Shown piece by piece: positions 1-7,405 of a stretch of DNA of 28,432 nucleotides. The position numbers and the translations under genes were made by a program. Where the stretch lies: assembly GCA_964463485.1 (NCBI GenBank), contig CAYXDO010000152.1:1-28432 (forward strand), written 5' to 3'. The notes under the pieces are model-generated. The model worked only from the letters and a program-made list of their open reading frames with translations. It was not told the DNA's origin and ran no database searches. Source of the stretch: CAYXDO01 sp964463485. Its GTDB lineage: Bacteria; Myxococcota; Kuafuiibacteriia; Kuafuiibacteriales; Kuafuiibacteriaceae. Each line of letters begins with the position of its first letter. Position 1 is the stretch's first letter.

Positions 1-121
1 GCGTCCAAAGTCTTGCCAGATCGTGCGCGAACTTTGGGAGAAAGAGACTACCACGTCCCGTTCGCGCGGATCCAGTCGACGGGCACTCGAAGCCCTCGAG
101 TCGGTTTCGTGGAATGAGTCG
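1..121. other. left edge, no supported gene
   Basis: I see no gene with a credible start here. On the minus strand the frame following the glycosyltransferase stop stays open to the window edge (about 40 codons) and contains a PRERDVVV stretch that vaguely recalls a helix-turn-helix recognition region, but it has no ATG and only an internal GTG. It could be spacer or the start of a gene lying outside the window. Confidence 0.3.
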
Positions 122-835
122 TCATCGCACCGTCTCGTAGAAACGAGCAAGTCTGTCCGGGGGCACTCCGAGGTGAAAGGCCGTTCGCAGGCCCCACATC
201 AGCGCGATCGTGCGGGACACTCCTGACTTCTCCCAGCGCCGAGCGGACGTCTTCACCTCCTTGGGTACGAAAGCGAAGCGGCCAAGACCTCGGCGGTCGA
301 TCAATCGACCCACGAAGTCGAGATCTTCACAGAGCGGGTGGTCTTCGCGAAACCCACCGAGGCTCTCGAAGACCTCGCGCCGAACGAACAACGCTTGATC
401 TCCCGTCGCCGACCGCATCAGCCGGGTTCGCGCGGAAATCAACCAGCTCGCAGCTCGTAGCCGTGGGTCCCGACTTTCGATCCGAAGCGCGAAGGCCCCG
501 GCGTCTGCCCCGCGATCGATCGCCAACAGCGCGAGCTCCGGGTGCTCCGGCTCGAGCTCGGTGTCCGCGTGGAGGAAGAGCAGCAAGTGGCCGCTCGCAG
601 ACTTCGCTCCGACGTTCATCTGCACTGGCCGACACGCCGGCGCGCGAAGCACGGCACCGATCCCCGCACCCACTAACGACTCATACGTGCCGTCGTCCGA
701 GAACCCATCGACGAATATCAGCTCGTGCAGACCCACGAATGGCTCGAGCGTGGATAAGAGCTTCGACAATCCCGCGATTTCTCGATAAAGCGGGATCACC
801 AAGCTCACCGCCGGCCGACTCCCTCTCGACATCAT
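122..835 (-). CDS. family 2 glycosyltransferase, rSAM/selenodomain-associated type
   Basis: This 237-residue protein is a GT-A fold glycosyltransferase expected to move a sugar from a nucleotide donor in the cytoplasm. Visible features are the N-terminal strand SLVIPLYRE (residues 11-19), the FVDGFSDDGT nucleotide-binding segment (41-50), the LLLFLHADTELEP metal/nucleotide motif (85-97), GDQALFVRR, and a CEDLDF acidic motif in the second half. The length and motifs match the short glycosyltransferases (TIGR04283-like) that accompany ArsS-type radical SAM proteins, and the gene lies 94 bases behind such a gene on the same strand. Two adjacent ATG codons (835 and 832) could start it and neither has a clear Shine-Dalgarno sequence. 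The family call is firm; the acceptor is unknown, and an arsenosugar or selenosugar role is inferred from context. Confidence 0.85.
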   Translation of the reverse strand: MMSRGSRPAVSLVIPLYREIAGLSKLLSTLEPFVGLHELIFVDGFSDDGTYESLVGAGIGAVLRAPACRPVQMNVGAKSASGHLLLFLHADTELEPEHPELALLAIDRGADAGAFALRIESRDPRLRAASWLISARTRLMRSATGDQALFVRREVFESLGGFREDHPLCEDLDFVGRLIDRRGLGRFAFVPKEVKTSARRWEKSGVSRTIALMWGLRTAFHLGVPPDRLARFYETVR

Positions 836-929
836 TGGGAGGTCGAGTCATCGAGCCCCGTAGGGGCGAGAGAGGTACGGGGAGCATGACGAGCTCGTCC
901 ATCGTGACTGCAACCCATCCGACGCCTAC

Positions 930-1976
930 TCACGAAGCAGTCTGCCCTCCGCAGCTCGACCCTGCTCCGGCCGTGCACCCGAAGCAGTGCTCCCCAATCA
1001 TGATTTCGCGATTCACCAGGCGCTCTACATCGAAATCGAACACCGATCGCGAGGTCGTCGGCTCGACCTCCATCTCGAGCATCTGGTTGAAGTCGCAGTC
1101 ATAGAGCTCCCCGGCCCAACCTACCGAGATCGTGTTCCTGCACATCACTCCGGCCGCCGCTGACGGGTTGTAGGCATTCACCAACCGATCCATGTAGTGC
1201 TGTAGATTGTCCGTATCGAGCAGGAACTCGAGATATCGGCTGATCGGCATGTTGGTGAGCACCAAGAGCCGATTGAAGACGATGCCGTGCCGCCTCTGCA
1301 GCTCGCGCTTCCACTCCTTCTCGAGGCTCACCTGATTTCCTGGCAAGAACGCACCGACCGGATTCGTCACCAGATCGAGCGTCAAACCGGTCCCCGGCCG
1401 GCCGTACCCGAGCTCGTTGAGCCTCGAGATCCCAAGGATCGATCCCTCGAAGACGCCGTCCCCGCGCTGCCGATCGGTACTCAGCGCCTTATAGTGGGGC
1501 AGGGAGGCGACGACCTCGACCCGATGCTCGGCCAACAACTCCGGAATGTCCGATAACGGCTTCGTATTGATCGCCGTGAGGTTGCAGCGATGCAAGACGC
1601 GCTTGTTCGTGGCCGAGGCCCGCGCCACGATCTCGCGGAAGCGCGGGTGAAGCTCCGGCGCGCCACCCGTGATGTCGAGGACCGGAATCGAAGTCCGCTC
1701 GAAGATCTCGAGCACTCGGTCGACGACCGCGTCCGACATGACCTCCTTTCGGTCCGGCCCCGCGTCCACGTGACAGTGCACGCACGTCTGATTGCACACG
1801 CGACCCACGTTGATTTGCAGGATCTCGATCGAGGTCGGCCGGAGCGGCCAAAGCGCAGCACCCTCGAGCGCCTGCCGGAACTTTCGCTCGATCGGCATCG
1901 CGTCGAGGATCTTGACCTGGTGCTTGGCGTCGGAGAGCGGATGATTCCGCCGTCGCAGCGTCACGAGCGCGTTCAT
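930..1976 (-). CDS. arsS: ArsS-family radical SAM/Cys-rich protein (arsenosugar biosynthesis type)
   Basis: This 348-residue enzyme belongs to the radical SAM/Cys-rich family that in cyanobacteria adds the 5'-deoxyadenosyl group to methylated arsenic on the way to arsenosugars. The [4Fe-4S] motif is C61-x3-C65-x2-C68 within VCNQTCVHCHVDAGP, followed by DITGGAPELHP for SAM binding. The C-terminus ends in the family's cysteine cluster HCFGCTAGAGSSCGG (C331, C334, C342), which probably ligates a second cluster. The ATG at 1976 is preferred over an upstream TTG (1985) because family proteins begin shortly before the PL...Q segment. The upstream barrel-like gene stops 12 bases before this start, so the two are probably co-transcribed; the glycosyltransferase follows. 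No arsM methyltransferase is visible in the window. The family is clear; the true substrate (arsenic, selenium or other) is not. Confidence 0.9.
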   Translation of the reverse strand: MNALVTLRRRNHPLSDAKHQVKILDAMPIERKFRQALEGAALWPLRPTSIEILQINVGRVCNQTCVHCHVDAGPDRKEVMSDAVVDRVLEIFERTSIPVLDITGGAPELHPRFREIVARASATNKRVLHRCNLTAINTKPLSDIPELLAEHRVEVVASLPHYKALSTDRQRGDGVFEGSILGISRLNELGYGRPGTGLTLDLVTNPVGAFLPGNQVSLEKEWKRELQRRHGIVFNRLLVLTNMPISRYLEFLLDTDNLQHYMDRLVNAYNPSAAAGVMCRNTISVGWAGELYDCDFNQMLEMEVEPTTSRSVFDFDVERLVNREIMIGEHCFGCTAGAGSSCGGQTAS

Positions 1977-1988
1977 TCGAGCCAACTT

Positions 1989-2717
1989 CTACCCCGGCCG
2001 CCACCACACGTACAAGAGAGCACCAGGCCCGCCGATCGGACCGTCCCGCAACGAGTGGTAGACGTCCAAGTTGAACGTGAAACCAGCGAACAGCTCCTCC
2101 ACGATCAACCCGCCGCTCGGCTTGAGCTCCAGCAGACCCACGTCGACTCCGGCCTGGGCGGTCAGCTCCGCGTAGATCCAAACAGAGATATCCCAACAAC
2201 TCAGGGCGCGAAACATGGGCGCCGTCGCGCTCTCGATCGTGAGCTCAGTGGAGAGTCTCACGTCGCGGTACGGATCATACTCTTCAAACGTCCGAACGCG
2301 GCCTTCGACCGTGAGCCGCTCGTAAAGCCAGAGCAACTCACCCCGGAGATTCAGCTCGGCCCGCGCGCGAGCCACGCCGCGCAGCGCGGCTCGTCGTGGC
2401 CAAGAGATCGTGGGATCAGCGGCCGCCGGAACGTCCTCCGCCCGAATGAGCTCGCCTGGCTCCACGCCGAGCCAGCCTGTCGTCACCAGGAGGCCTCCGA
2501 AATACCGAGCCTCGAGCTGCGCGCCGAGCTCGGCCCAGTAGTAAGCGTAGCTCGAGTACGCCCCGGCCCGAAGCTCGAACGACTCTGTCTCCCAAATCCG
2601 ATAGCCCGCGCTGAACCCGACCAGCCCTCCGACCGGATGAGTTCGCCCGACGGCCGTCACCAGCAGCTCGGCGCCCGGATCGGCCAACAAGGCGACCCAG
2701 AGCAGGCCCGCGCCCAT
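1989..2717 (-). CDS. hypothetical envelope protein, probably an outer-membrane beta-barrel
   Basis: I do not recognise this 242-residue protein. It opens with a short hydrophobic segment (MGAGLLWVALLA) that may act as a signal peptide, although it lacks the usual positive charges. The rest alternates hydrophobic and polar residues and is rich in Tyr, Trp and Gly (for example SSYAYYWAELGAQLEARY and GALLYVWWRPG at the C-terminus), as expected for a small barrel. Its ATG overlaps the stop of the DUF547 gene as TGATG, which implies translational coupling, and it is followed after 12 bases by arsS. Location and barrel fold are inferences from composition. Confidence 0.65.
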   Translation of the reverse strand: MGAGLLWVALLADPGAELLVTAVGRTHPVGGLVGFSAGYRIWETESFELRAGAYSSYAYYWAELGAQLEARYFGGLLVTTGWLGVEPGELIRAEDVPAAADPTISWPRRAALRGVARARAELNLRGELLWLYERLTVEGRVRTFEEYDPYRDVRLSTELTIESATAPMFRALSCWDISVWIYAELTAQAGVDVGLLELKPSGGLIVEELFAGFTFNLDVYHSLRDGPIGGPGALLYVWWRPG

Positions 2718-3511
2718 CAGTCGAACAGCGCCTTGCCCGGCTGAGCGTTCAGACGCCAGTCATACTCGAGAAACTCGGGCTTCCTGTCCGGCAGGTCGGC
2801 GCGACCCCACTTGGTGCAGAACTTGATGGGTCCGCCGTCCCTCTCGAAGTCAGCGGAGTACCAATCGAAGATGCTGGAGACTCTGACTTTGTCCCCCTCC
2901 ACCTGGACCTTGGTCGGATGGGCGCAAAACTCAGCCGCCTCCCGCGCCAACTGCTCCTCGAGCTTCGCCGGTGTGAAAGCCTCCGCCGGAAGCTCAGGAC
3001 AGCCCCCGGACGCACAATTCAACGCCATGTGAACACGAGGCTCCGAGAACTCAGGCCGAACGATCTCGTTCTCGATGTCGTACAAGTTGATGGCGTCTCC
3101 GCCCAACTCGTATTTCGTCAAGTAAAAGAAATCGACCTTCTCGTCGTTCACACTCCGCATCGCCGGGCGCGACGTCACGGCGAACAATACATAGGCGTTG
3201 TAGGCGTTGATCCAATAGGCGAGTCGCTCCTCGGACGTCGCGAACAGCTCGGGGTTGGAGTGGGGAGAGACAGTCTGCACGGCCTTGAGATACCTCAACA
3301 GGTCGTCTCGGTCGGCGGCGAGCCCCTTGTAGTCGACCCGACCCTTGTCGTCGACGTACTTATGAAGCAACCCATCGAGGGTCTGGTGCGGAAAGTCGGA
3401 TTTCCTCACCTCCAAAGGCGGCCCTTTGGGAGTCGGCACAGAGGCCGTCGAAAAACACGAGGTGCAACTCGAGAGGATCAAGCTCAGGAGTATCGGTCGA
3501 ACGAAGCGCAT
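2717..3511 (-). CDS. DUF547 domain lipoprotein
   Basis: This 264-residue protein starts at the ATG at 3511 with a lipoprotein signal: MRFVRPILLSLILSSC, with lipidation likely at C16 (or C19). The DUF547 core is shown by ERLAYWINAYNAYVLF (residues 95-110), YDIENEIVRP (144-153) and HMALNCASGGCPELP (161-175), the family's most conserved stretch. The WIN-AYN and CASGGCP motifs have suggested a papain-like fold for this family, but no activity is established. The stop overlaps the start of the barrel-like gene. A longer upstream open frame exists but is an antisense shadow of the membrane-protein gene. It was probably recruited to act at the envelope in the same operon as arsS. Confidence 0.88.
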   Translation of the reverse strand: MRFVRPILLSLILSSCTSCFSTASVPTPKGPPLEVRKSDFPHQTLDGLLHKYVDDKGRVDYKGLAADRDDLLRYLKAVQTVSPHSNPELFATSEERLAYWINAYNAYVLFAVTSRPAMRSVNDEKVDFFYLTKYELGGDAINLYDIENEIVRPEFSEPRVHMALNCASGGCPELPAEAFTPAKLEEQLAREAAEFCAHPTKVQVEGDKVRVSSIFDWYSADFERDGGPIKFCTKWGRADLPDRKPEFLEYDWRLNAQPGKALFD

Positions 3512-3636
3512 CCCTTGATTTGCCCGATCGCCCGCCCTTCCACAAGAGGCGCCCGAGTCCGACCGAGCACGCAGATGATGAAATGAGCAAGCAGTCCTTC
3601 GTGCCCTCAGTGTCCTCTCTCCGTGCGGCACCCTCG

Positions 3637-4539
3637 TCACCCGCCGACGAATGCCGTGATCACGTGGAGCGCGGCCACCGCGAACAGGGCCAGGGCGAAG
3701 TCTGGCCAGAGGATTCGAGACCGCTTGAGCGCCAGCAGGAGCACCGCGGCTAGCGGTGCCAAGCCCAAGACCGAAGTGAGTGTCAAGAGACGCCAGATGA
3801 TACTCACCCGCTCCCGAGTCATCGCTACGAAGGCAGGCATACTCTCCGCGACCACCAACTCGCCTGACCGGGCCGCCTCGACGAGAAGGTCGGCCCGAAC
3901 CACCATCACCGCGGCGACGCAGCCGAGCGCGAGGGTCGCGACGGACCCGATCGCCAAGTTGCCAACGCGATCTCCGCGTCCGACCGCGTGCATCGAAACG
4001 CCCGCAGCGATGGGCCCCGCGATCGCGGGAAGAAACACGATCGCCGAGATATGGGAGAGCTCGAACGACAGCGTGAAGAACAGCGCGCTCGCTGGCAACG
4101 CCGACGCCACGCCCAAGACTCCTGCACGTGGCGCGCGATCTTCGGACCGCTCGCCCAGCGCGGTGAGCGCCAAGCCGATCGCGAGCGCACAAGACGAAGC
4201 GCTCACGAACCACGCCGAGATAGAGGCCCGCACGAGGTCGGGCTCGGTGTCTTTCAGAGTCTCGAGCGTCGCGCCTACAGCGCTGGCGCCAAAGGAGAGT
4301 CCGACGAAGACGGGGATCAGGCTCGCGAGCGCGAGGAGCGACGGGAGCTTGAGCCGATACATCGATACCGCGGCGAAGAGCGTCGCGGCCAACGACGACG
4401 ACGCGATCGAGATCAGCTTTCGATCGCCGAGGAGCTGGTCCTGGATCGTGTTCGAAGCGGACTCCCACAGCACCGCCGCTCCCAACACCCAGACGAGCAG
4501 CACGACGCTCGCTTCGACGACGGAAAGACGAGGCTTCAT
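3637..4539 (-). CDS. multipass membrane protein of unknown function
   Basis: This 300-residue protein has roughly eight hydrophobic segments spread along its length (for example around residues 8-27, 66-88, 107-127, 143-160, 163-182, 196-214, 252-270 and 280-298) and no soluble domain of note. I recognise no family motif. Its ATG overlaps the rsmE stop as ATGA, so it is translationally coupled to rsmE and to the degenerate metallo-hydrolase before it. A 125-base gap separates it from the DUF547 lipoprotein downstream, long enough for a new promoter. It is likely an inner-membrane protein; transport or envelope function would be a guess. Confidence 0.75.
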   Translation of the reverse strand: MKPRLSVVEASVVLLVWVLGAAVLWESASNTIQDQLLGDRKLISIASSSLAATLFAAVSMYRLKLPSLLALASLIPVFVGLSFGASAVGATLETLKDTEPDLVRASISAWFVSASSCALAIGLALTALGERSEDRAPRAGVLGVASALPASALFFTLSFELSHISAIVFLPAIAGPIAAGVSMHAVGRGDRVGNLAIGSVATLALGCVAAVMVVRADLLVEAARSGELVVAESMPAFVAMTRERVSIIWRLLTLTSVLGLAPLAAVLLLALKRSRILWPDFALALFAVAALHVITAFVGG

Positions 4540-5276
4540 GCTGCCGCCTCCGCGCGCCGCCTGATCAAGGAGACCTGCGCGATGGCCGCGACGCAGGCCG
4601 TGTCGGTCCGCAAGGTCCTCGGGCCCAAGGTGATCCGTTCGAAGCCGCGCGCTTCCAACATCTCGACCTCCTTGGGCAAGAACCCACCCTCAGGGCCGAA
4701 AATCAAACTCACCCTTTGCCGATCACCGACCACATGGCCCCCAAAGCTCGTCGTCGCGCTCGGATCGAGCAAGAACCTTCGCTCCCCGCTTACTGCCTCC
4801 AGCCGATCCTCCACGAAAGGAGTGAATCGTCTCTCGATCTGAACCTCGGGTCTCATCGTGTCGCGGCCCTGCATGAGCCCTTCGTCGAGCAACGGCTCAT
4901 GACTCGTCGGCTCCAAGATCGGGCTCTCGAAATAGGTCTTCTCGACGCGCCAGCATCGAAACAAGATCAGCCGAGAGATCCCAAGCGCCGCGAGCTGCGG
5001 CAGCAACCGCTTGAGCGCCTTGGGTCTCGGCATGGCCAACATCACGTCCAACCTCGGACGCTCGGGACGCGTCGCCTCGAGGCTGACCGTGAGCTCCACG
5101 TCTTCGGCGACTCGATCCACTCGGCCCATCCCGGTGGGTCCGTTCAAGAGACCCACCCTGATCGTCGCTCCGACCTCCGCGCGCAGCACCTCGCGGACGT
5201 GATCGGCGCGAGCCCCAACGACGCGAAAACGTCCCGAGCCCAGCGCCTCGTGGGGATAGAGAAGGATGAGGTTCAC
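4536..5276 (-). CDS. rsmE: 16S rRNA (uracil-1498-N3) methyltransferase RsmE
   Basis: RsmE methylates N3 of U1498 in 16S rRNA using SAM; the fold is a SPOUT trefoil knot behind a small PUA-like N-terminal domain. The 246-residue length is normal for the family. The N-terminal region shows the H-VREVLRAEVG pattern (about residues 26-36). The knot is marked by LIFGPEGGF (191-199) and ITLGPRTLRTDTA (215-227), the two SAM-binding signatures. The helix usually reading KxxEQS-R is here GLMQGRDTMRPEV, a mild divergence. The start is a GTG at 5276 that overlaps the upstream stop as GTGA; the stop overlaps the next ATG as ATGA. Confidence 0.93.
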   Translation of the reverse strand: MNLILLYPHEALGSGRFRVVGARADHVREVLRAEVGATIRVGLLNGPTGMGRVDRVAEDVELTVSLEATRPERPRLDVMLAMPRPKALKRLLPQLAALGISRLILFRCWRVEKTYFESPILEPTSHEPLLDEGLMQGRDTMRPEVQIERRFTPFVEDRLEAVSGERRFLLDPSATTSFGGHVVGDRQRVSLIFGPEGGFLPKEVEMLEARGFERITLGPRTLRTDTACVAAIAQVSLIRRRAEAAA

Positions 5277-5881
5277 GCGCGGGCGTGAGCCAAGAAGGCC
5301 GCGATCGCGGCGCTCCCGCCCTCGAGCACGGAGACACCGTCCCCGACCAACACCGCGTCGACCTCGAGCTTACGGAGCGGCTCGAGCCCCATCGGTGCCT
5401 TGTCCGGCTCCTTGAACTTCACCGGAGGCAACAGCGACAAGGACCCCGCGGGCTTGCCGATCAAGGCGTCTCCGAGGAAGAGCACGCGCCGCCTGCGCCA
5501 GAACAGCGCGGACTCCCCAGGCGATTTCGACCACGGAATCCCAATCACCTCGAGCTCCCCGAAGAGCCGATCGCCGCTGTTGAAGGTCTCGTCCACGGAA
5601 CAATCCATGAGCTCGCGGTCCAAACCGGACACCGCGATCGGAGCTCCGAAGGTGTCCCTAAAATGCGGAGCGGCCCGGCGATGGTCCTTGTTCGTGATCA
5701 GGATTTTCGTTGGAGCTCCAAGGGATCGCAGAACCTCGACATCCTCGTCCGAGGCTTCTGGCGGATCGATCAACACGAAGGTTCCTCCGACGGCAACGTG
5801 CCAGCCGTTGAAGTCGAGCTGCTTCTCCTCGGAGAACTTCGCGAAGGTGTGGACTCCCGGGAGGATCGAACGAACGCTCAT
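5273..5881 (-). CDS. degenerate metallo-beta-lactamase-fold protein
   Basis: This 202-residue protein has the layout of a metallo-beta-lactamase-fold hydrolase: an N-terminal sandwich with TFVLIDPPEASDEDVEVL, a KILITNKDHRRAAPHF segment where the HxHxDH metal site normally sits, RRVLFLGDALIG (the GD site) and a closing VDAVLVGDGVSVL strand. The first His pair is absent and the last His is replaced by Asp, so the usual two-zinc site cannot form as in the canonical enzyme. It may bind one metal or none. The ATG at 5881 gives a start immediately before the fold; its stop overlaps the GTG of rsmE. Reaction unknown. Confidence 0.75.
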   Translation of the reverse strand: MSVRSILPGVHTFAKFSEEKQLDFNGWHVAVGGTFVLIDPPEASDEDVEVLRSLGAPTKILITNKDHRRAAPHFRDTFGAPIAVSGLDRELMDCSVDETFNSGDRLFGELEVIGIPWSKSPGESALFWRRRRVLFLGDALIGKPAGSLSLLPPVKFKEPDKAPMGLEPLRKLEVDAVLVGDGVSVLEGGSAAIAAFLAHARA

Positions 5882-5919
5882 GCCACTCGCTGTAGCACTT
5901 CCGCGCTTGGCTTTCGAGG

Positions 5920-6906
5920 TCAGGACGCCACGAAGCGGATTGGCCCGACCTTCTTTTGCTCGAGGATCCATTCGACACACGCCTGCATGGCCACGTCGGA
6001 TCGACACTTCACATCCGTCGTCGCAGGGCTCTTCTTCTTCGCCGGAGCCTTGTTCAGCGGGGCGGTGATTTGGTTGAGCTTGCCGGCCTTGTTCGTCGTC
6101 ATGATCAGCAACGTGTGCATCTTGGCTTCGATCGCGGCTTTGACGACCTCGTTCAGGAGCTCCGCGGTCGATCGACCTGGGATGAAGATGCGAAAGATGC
6201 CGTTGCCCTTCTTCTTCATGGGGTCGATCAGCCCCATCGTGGCTGCGGTCCGCTGGAAGAAGTCCAAAGCTGCTTTGACCTCGCGGAGCGTTCCGTTGGT
6301 CGTGCGCGGTGTCTCGGGCGAGACTGCGCCGTTGACGAGCGTCGCCCGCGAGCTGCCTTCGACGACGAGCTCGGTCGACATCACGGCGACCGTCGCGCCC
6401 CACGTCGTGATGGGCTCGGCGTCCGCGACGGGCAAAGGCTCCATGCCGCCCTCGACGCCATCGACCGGGACGCGAAGTCCTGCCGCGATCTCCTGAGCCG
6501 CTGCCTTTGCCTGCGCGCCCTTTTTCTCGAGGTATACGCGCTGCGTTCGATGGGTGGAGAAGCGCGAGAGCCGCTCGGCGCGCTCACCCGCGTCTCTGTA
6601 GAATCGCGCGATCAGCGCTTTGACCCAATAACCGCCGGCCACCTCGGGGTGGCTCGGCTCGACGGTCTTCAGGATTCTGCGTGCGTACCCTTCGGTGCCT
6701 TCGCCCGGGTTGCGAGGGATCGCGTACGCCATGCCAGCGATACCGGTCAGCTCGTCGAGCTGCTGGGGGCCAGCAAGCCCTTGGGCCGCTTCGGAACGAC
6801 GAAAGTACCCTTCGAGCGCGTCTTCGCTCCAAGAAGGAGAAGGCTCCGCGCCCGTCGCGGGCAGTGACAACAACAGCGCGGCGAGAAAGCCGAGCCGCGA
6901 GCTCAC
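5920..6906 (-). CDS. exported protein of unknown function downstream of erpA
   Basis: The GTG at 6906 overlaps the erpA stop as GTGA and gives a 328-residue protein with a clear signal peptide (SSRLGFLAALLLSLPATGAE, cleavage after about residue 23). The mature part is mostly helical and charged, with an AIPRNPGEGTEGYARRIL segment, a central lysine-rich region, and a Lys/Ala/Pro stretch near residues 285-300. The C-terminal RSDVAMQACVEWILEQK helix holds one of two late Cys residues. I recognise no domain. It is probably periplasmic. The coupling to an iron-sulfur carrier gene is notable but does not by itself give a function. Confidence 0.75.
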   Translation of the reverse strand: MSSRLGFLAALLLSLPATGAEPSPSWSEDALEGYFRRSEAAQGLAGPQQLDELTGIAGMAYAIPRNPGEGTEGYARRILKTVEPSHPEVAGGYWVKALIARFYRDAGERAERLSRFSTHRTQRVYLEKKGAQAKAAAQEIAAGLRVPVDGVEGGMEPLPVADAEPITTWGATVAVMSTELVVEGSSRATLVNGAVSPETPRTTNGTLREVKAALDFFQRTAATMGLIDPMKKKGNGIFRIFIPGRSTAELLNEVVKAAIEAKMHTLLIMTTNKAGKLNQITAPLNKAPAKKKSPATTDVKCRSDVAMQACVEWILEQKKVGPIRFVAS

Positions 6907-7289
6907 GCGCTGAAGCTCGAGCCGCACCCGCAGGTGGTCTTCGCGTTGGGGTTGTTGAACTTGAAGCCCGACCCCGACACACCCATCACATAGTCGATGT
7001 TCGTGCCCTCCAGATGCATCGCGGACATCGGATCCACGAAGACCTTCACGCCGCCGACGGTGGTCTCGAGGTCGCCGGCTCGCGGAGCCTCGTCGAAATC
7101 GAGGCCATACTGAAAGCCACCGCAACCTCCACCCTGAACGAACACGCGCAGGCCCCAGCCCTCGAGCTTCTCGGCGGCCATCGCCTCCTTCACCATCTCC
7201 ACCGCTTTGGGGGAGAGGGAAACGGGAAAGTCCAGGACGTCCTCGAACGGGGCGGGCGTGAAAGAAGTCGGCGTCGCAACACTGGTCAT
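6903..7289 (-). CDS. erpA: iron-sulfur cluster insertion protein ErpA (A-type carrier)
   Basis: A-type carriers hold and hand over Fe-S clusters to apo-enzymes in the cytoplasm. The 128-residue protein carries the invariant cysteines C56 in VQGGGCGGFQYGLDF and C120/C122 in the terminal TTCGCGSSF, with the SGSGFKFNNPNA segment before them. It has an N-terminal extension of about 20 residues compared with short family members. The ATG at 7289 has no visible Shine-Dalgarno sequence. It lies 116 bases downstream of nuoL, whose complex I partner subunits need Fe-S clusters. ErpA is favoured over IscA or SufA because no isc or suf genes are nearby, but these paralogues are hard to separate by eye. 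Confidence 0.9.
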   Translation of the reverse strand: MTSVATPTSFTPAPFEDVLDFPVSLSPKAVEMVKEAMAAEKLEGWGLRVFVQGGGCGGFQYGLDFDEAPRAGDLETTVGGVKVFVDPMSAMHLEGTNIDYVMGVSGSGFKFNNPNAKTTCGCGSSFSA

Positions 7290-7298
7290 GATGAAGAG

Positions 7299-7326
7299 AG
7301 GTTACGACAGGCGCGCGCCGGGTCAA
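7299..7326 (-). promoter_or_regulatory. possible sigma-70-type promoter for erpA
   Basis: On the minus strand, TTGACC (7326-7321) and TAACCT (7304-7299) are 16 bases apart. Initiation would fall about three bases before the erpA ATG, giving a leaderless or nearly leaderless mRNA, consistent with the missing ribosome-binding site. The -10 match is weak, so this is tentative. Confidence 0.28.
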
Positions 7327-7331
7327 GAGGT

Positions 7332-7355
7332 CAGGTGCAGGACCAGGTGCAGGAC
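7332..7355. repeat. perfect 12-base tandem duplication upstream of erpA
   Basis: The 12-mer caggtgcaggac occurs twice without a gap. It lies between the nuoL stop and the possible erpA -35 box, on the upstream side of erpA. It could be a binding site or a slippage duplication. Confidence 0.7.
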
Positions 7356-7405
7356 CGCTCACGGGCCCTTGGACGAACGCCGAGCCCAACTCATTCCCGA
7401 GCGCG

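Noticed and set aside
1..121. Minus-strand frame with a PRERDVVV stretch, like a sigma or LuxR recognition region
   Set aside because: The spacing to the following helix does not fit either family and there is no start codon beyond a GTG; too little sequence is present.
2717..4468. 583-codon minus-strand open frame ending in the DUF547 protein
   Set aside because: The first 319 codons are Arg-rich shadow of the membrane-protein gene; the lipoprotein signal at 3511 marks the true start.
5920..7389. 489-codon open frame running through erpA
   Set aside because: The part before 6906 is an out-of-frame reading of erpA; the signal peptide starts at the GTG overlapping the erpA stop.
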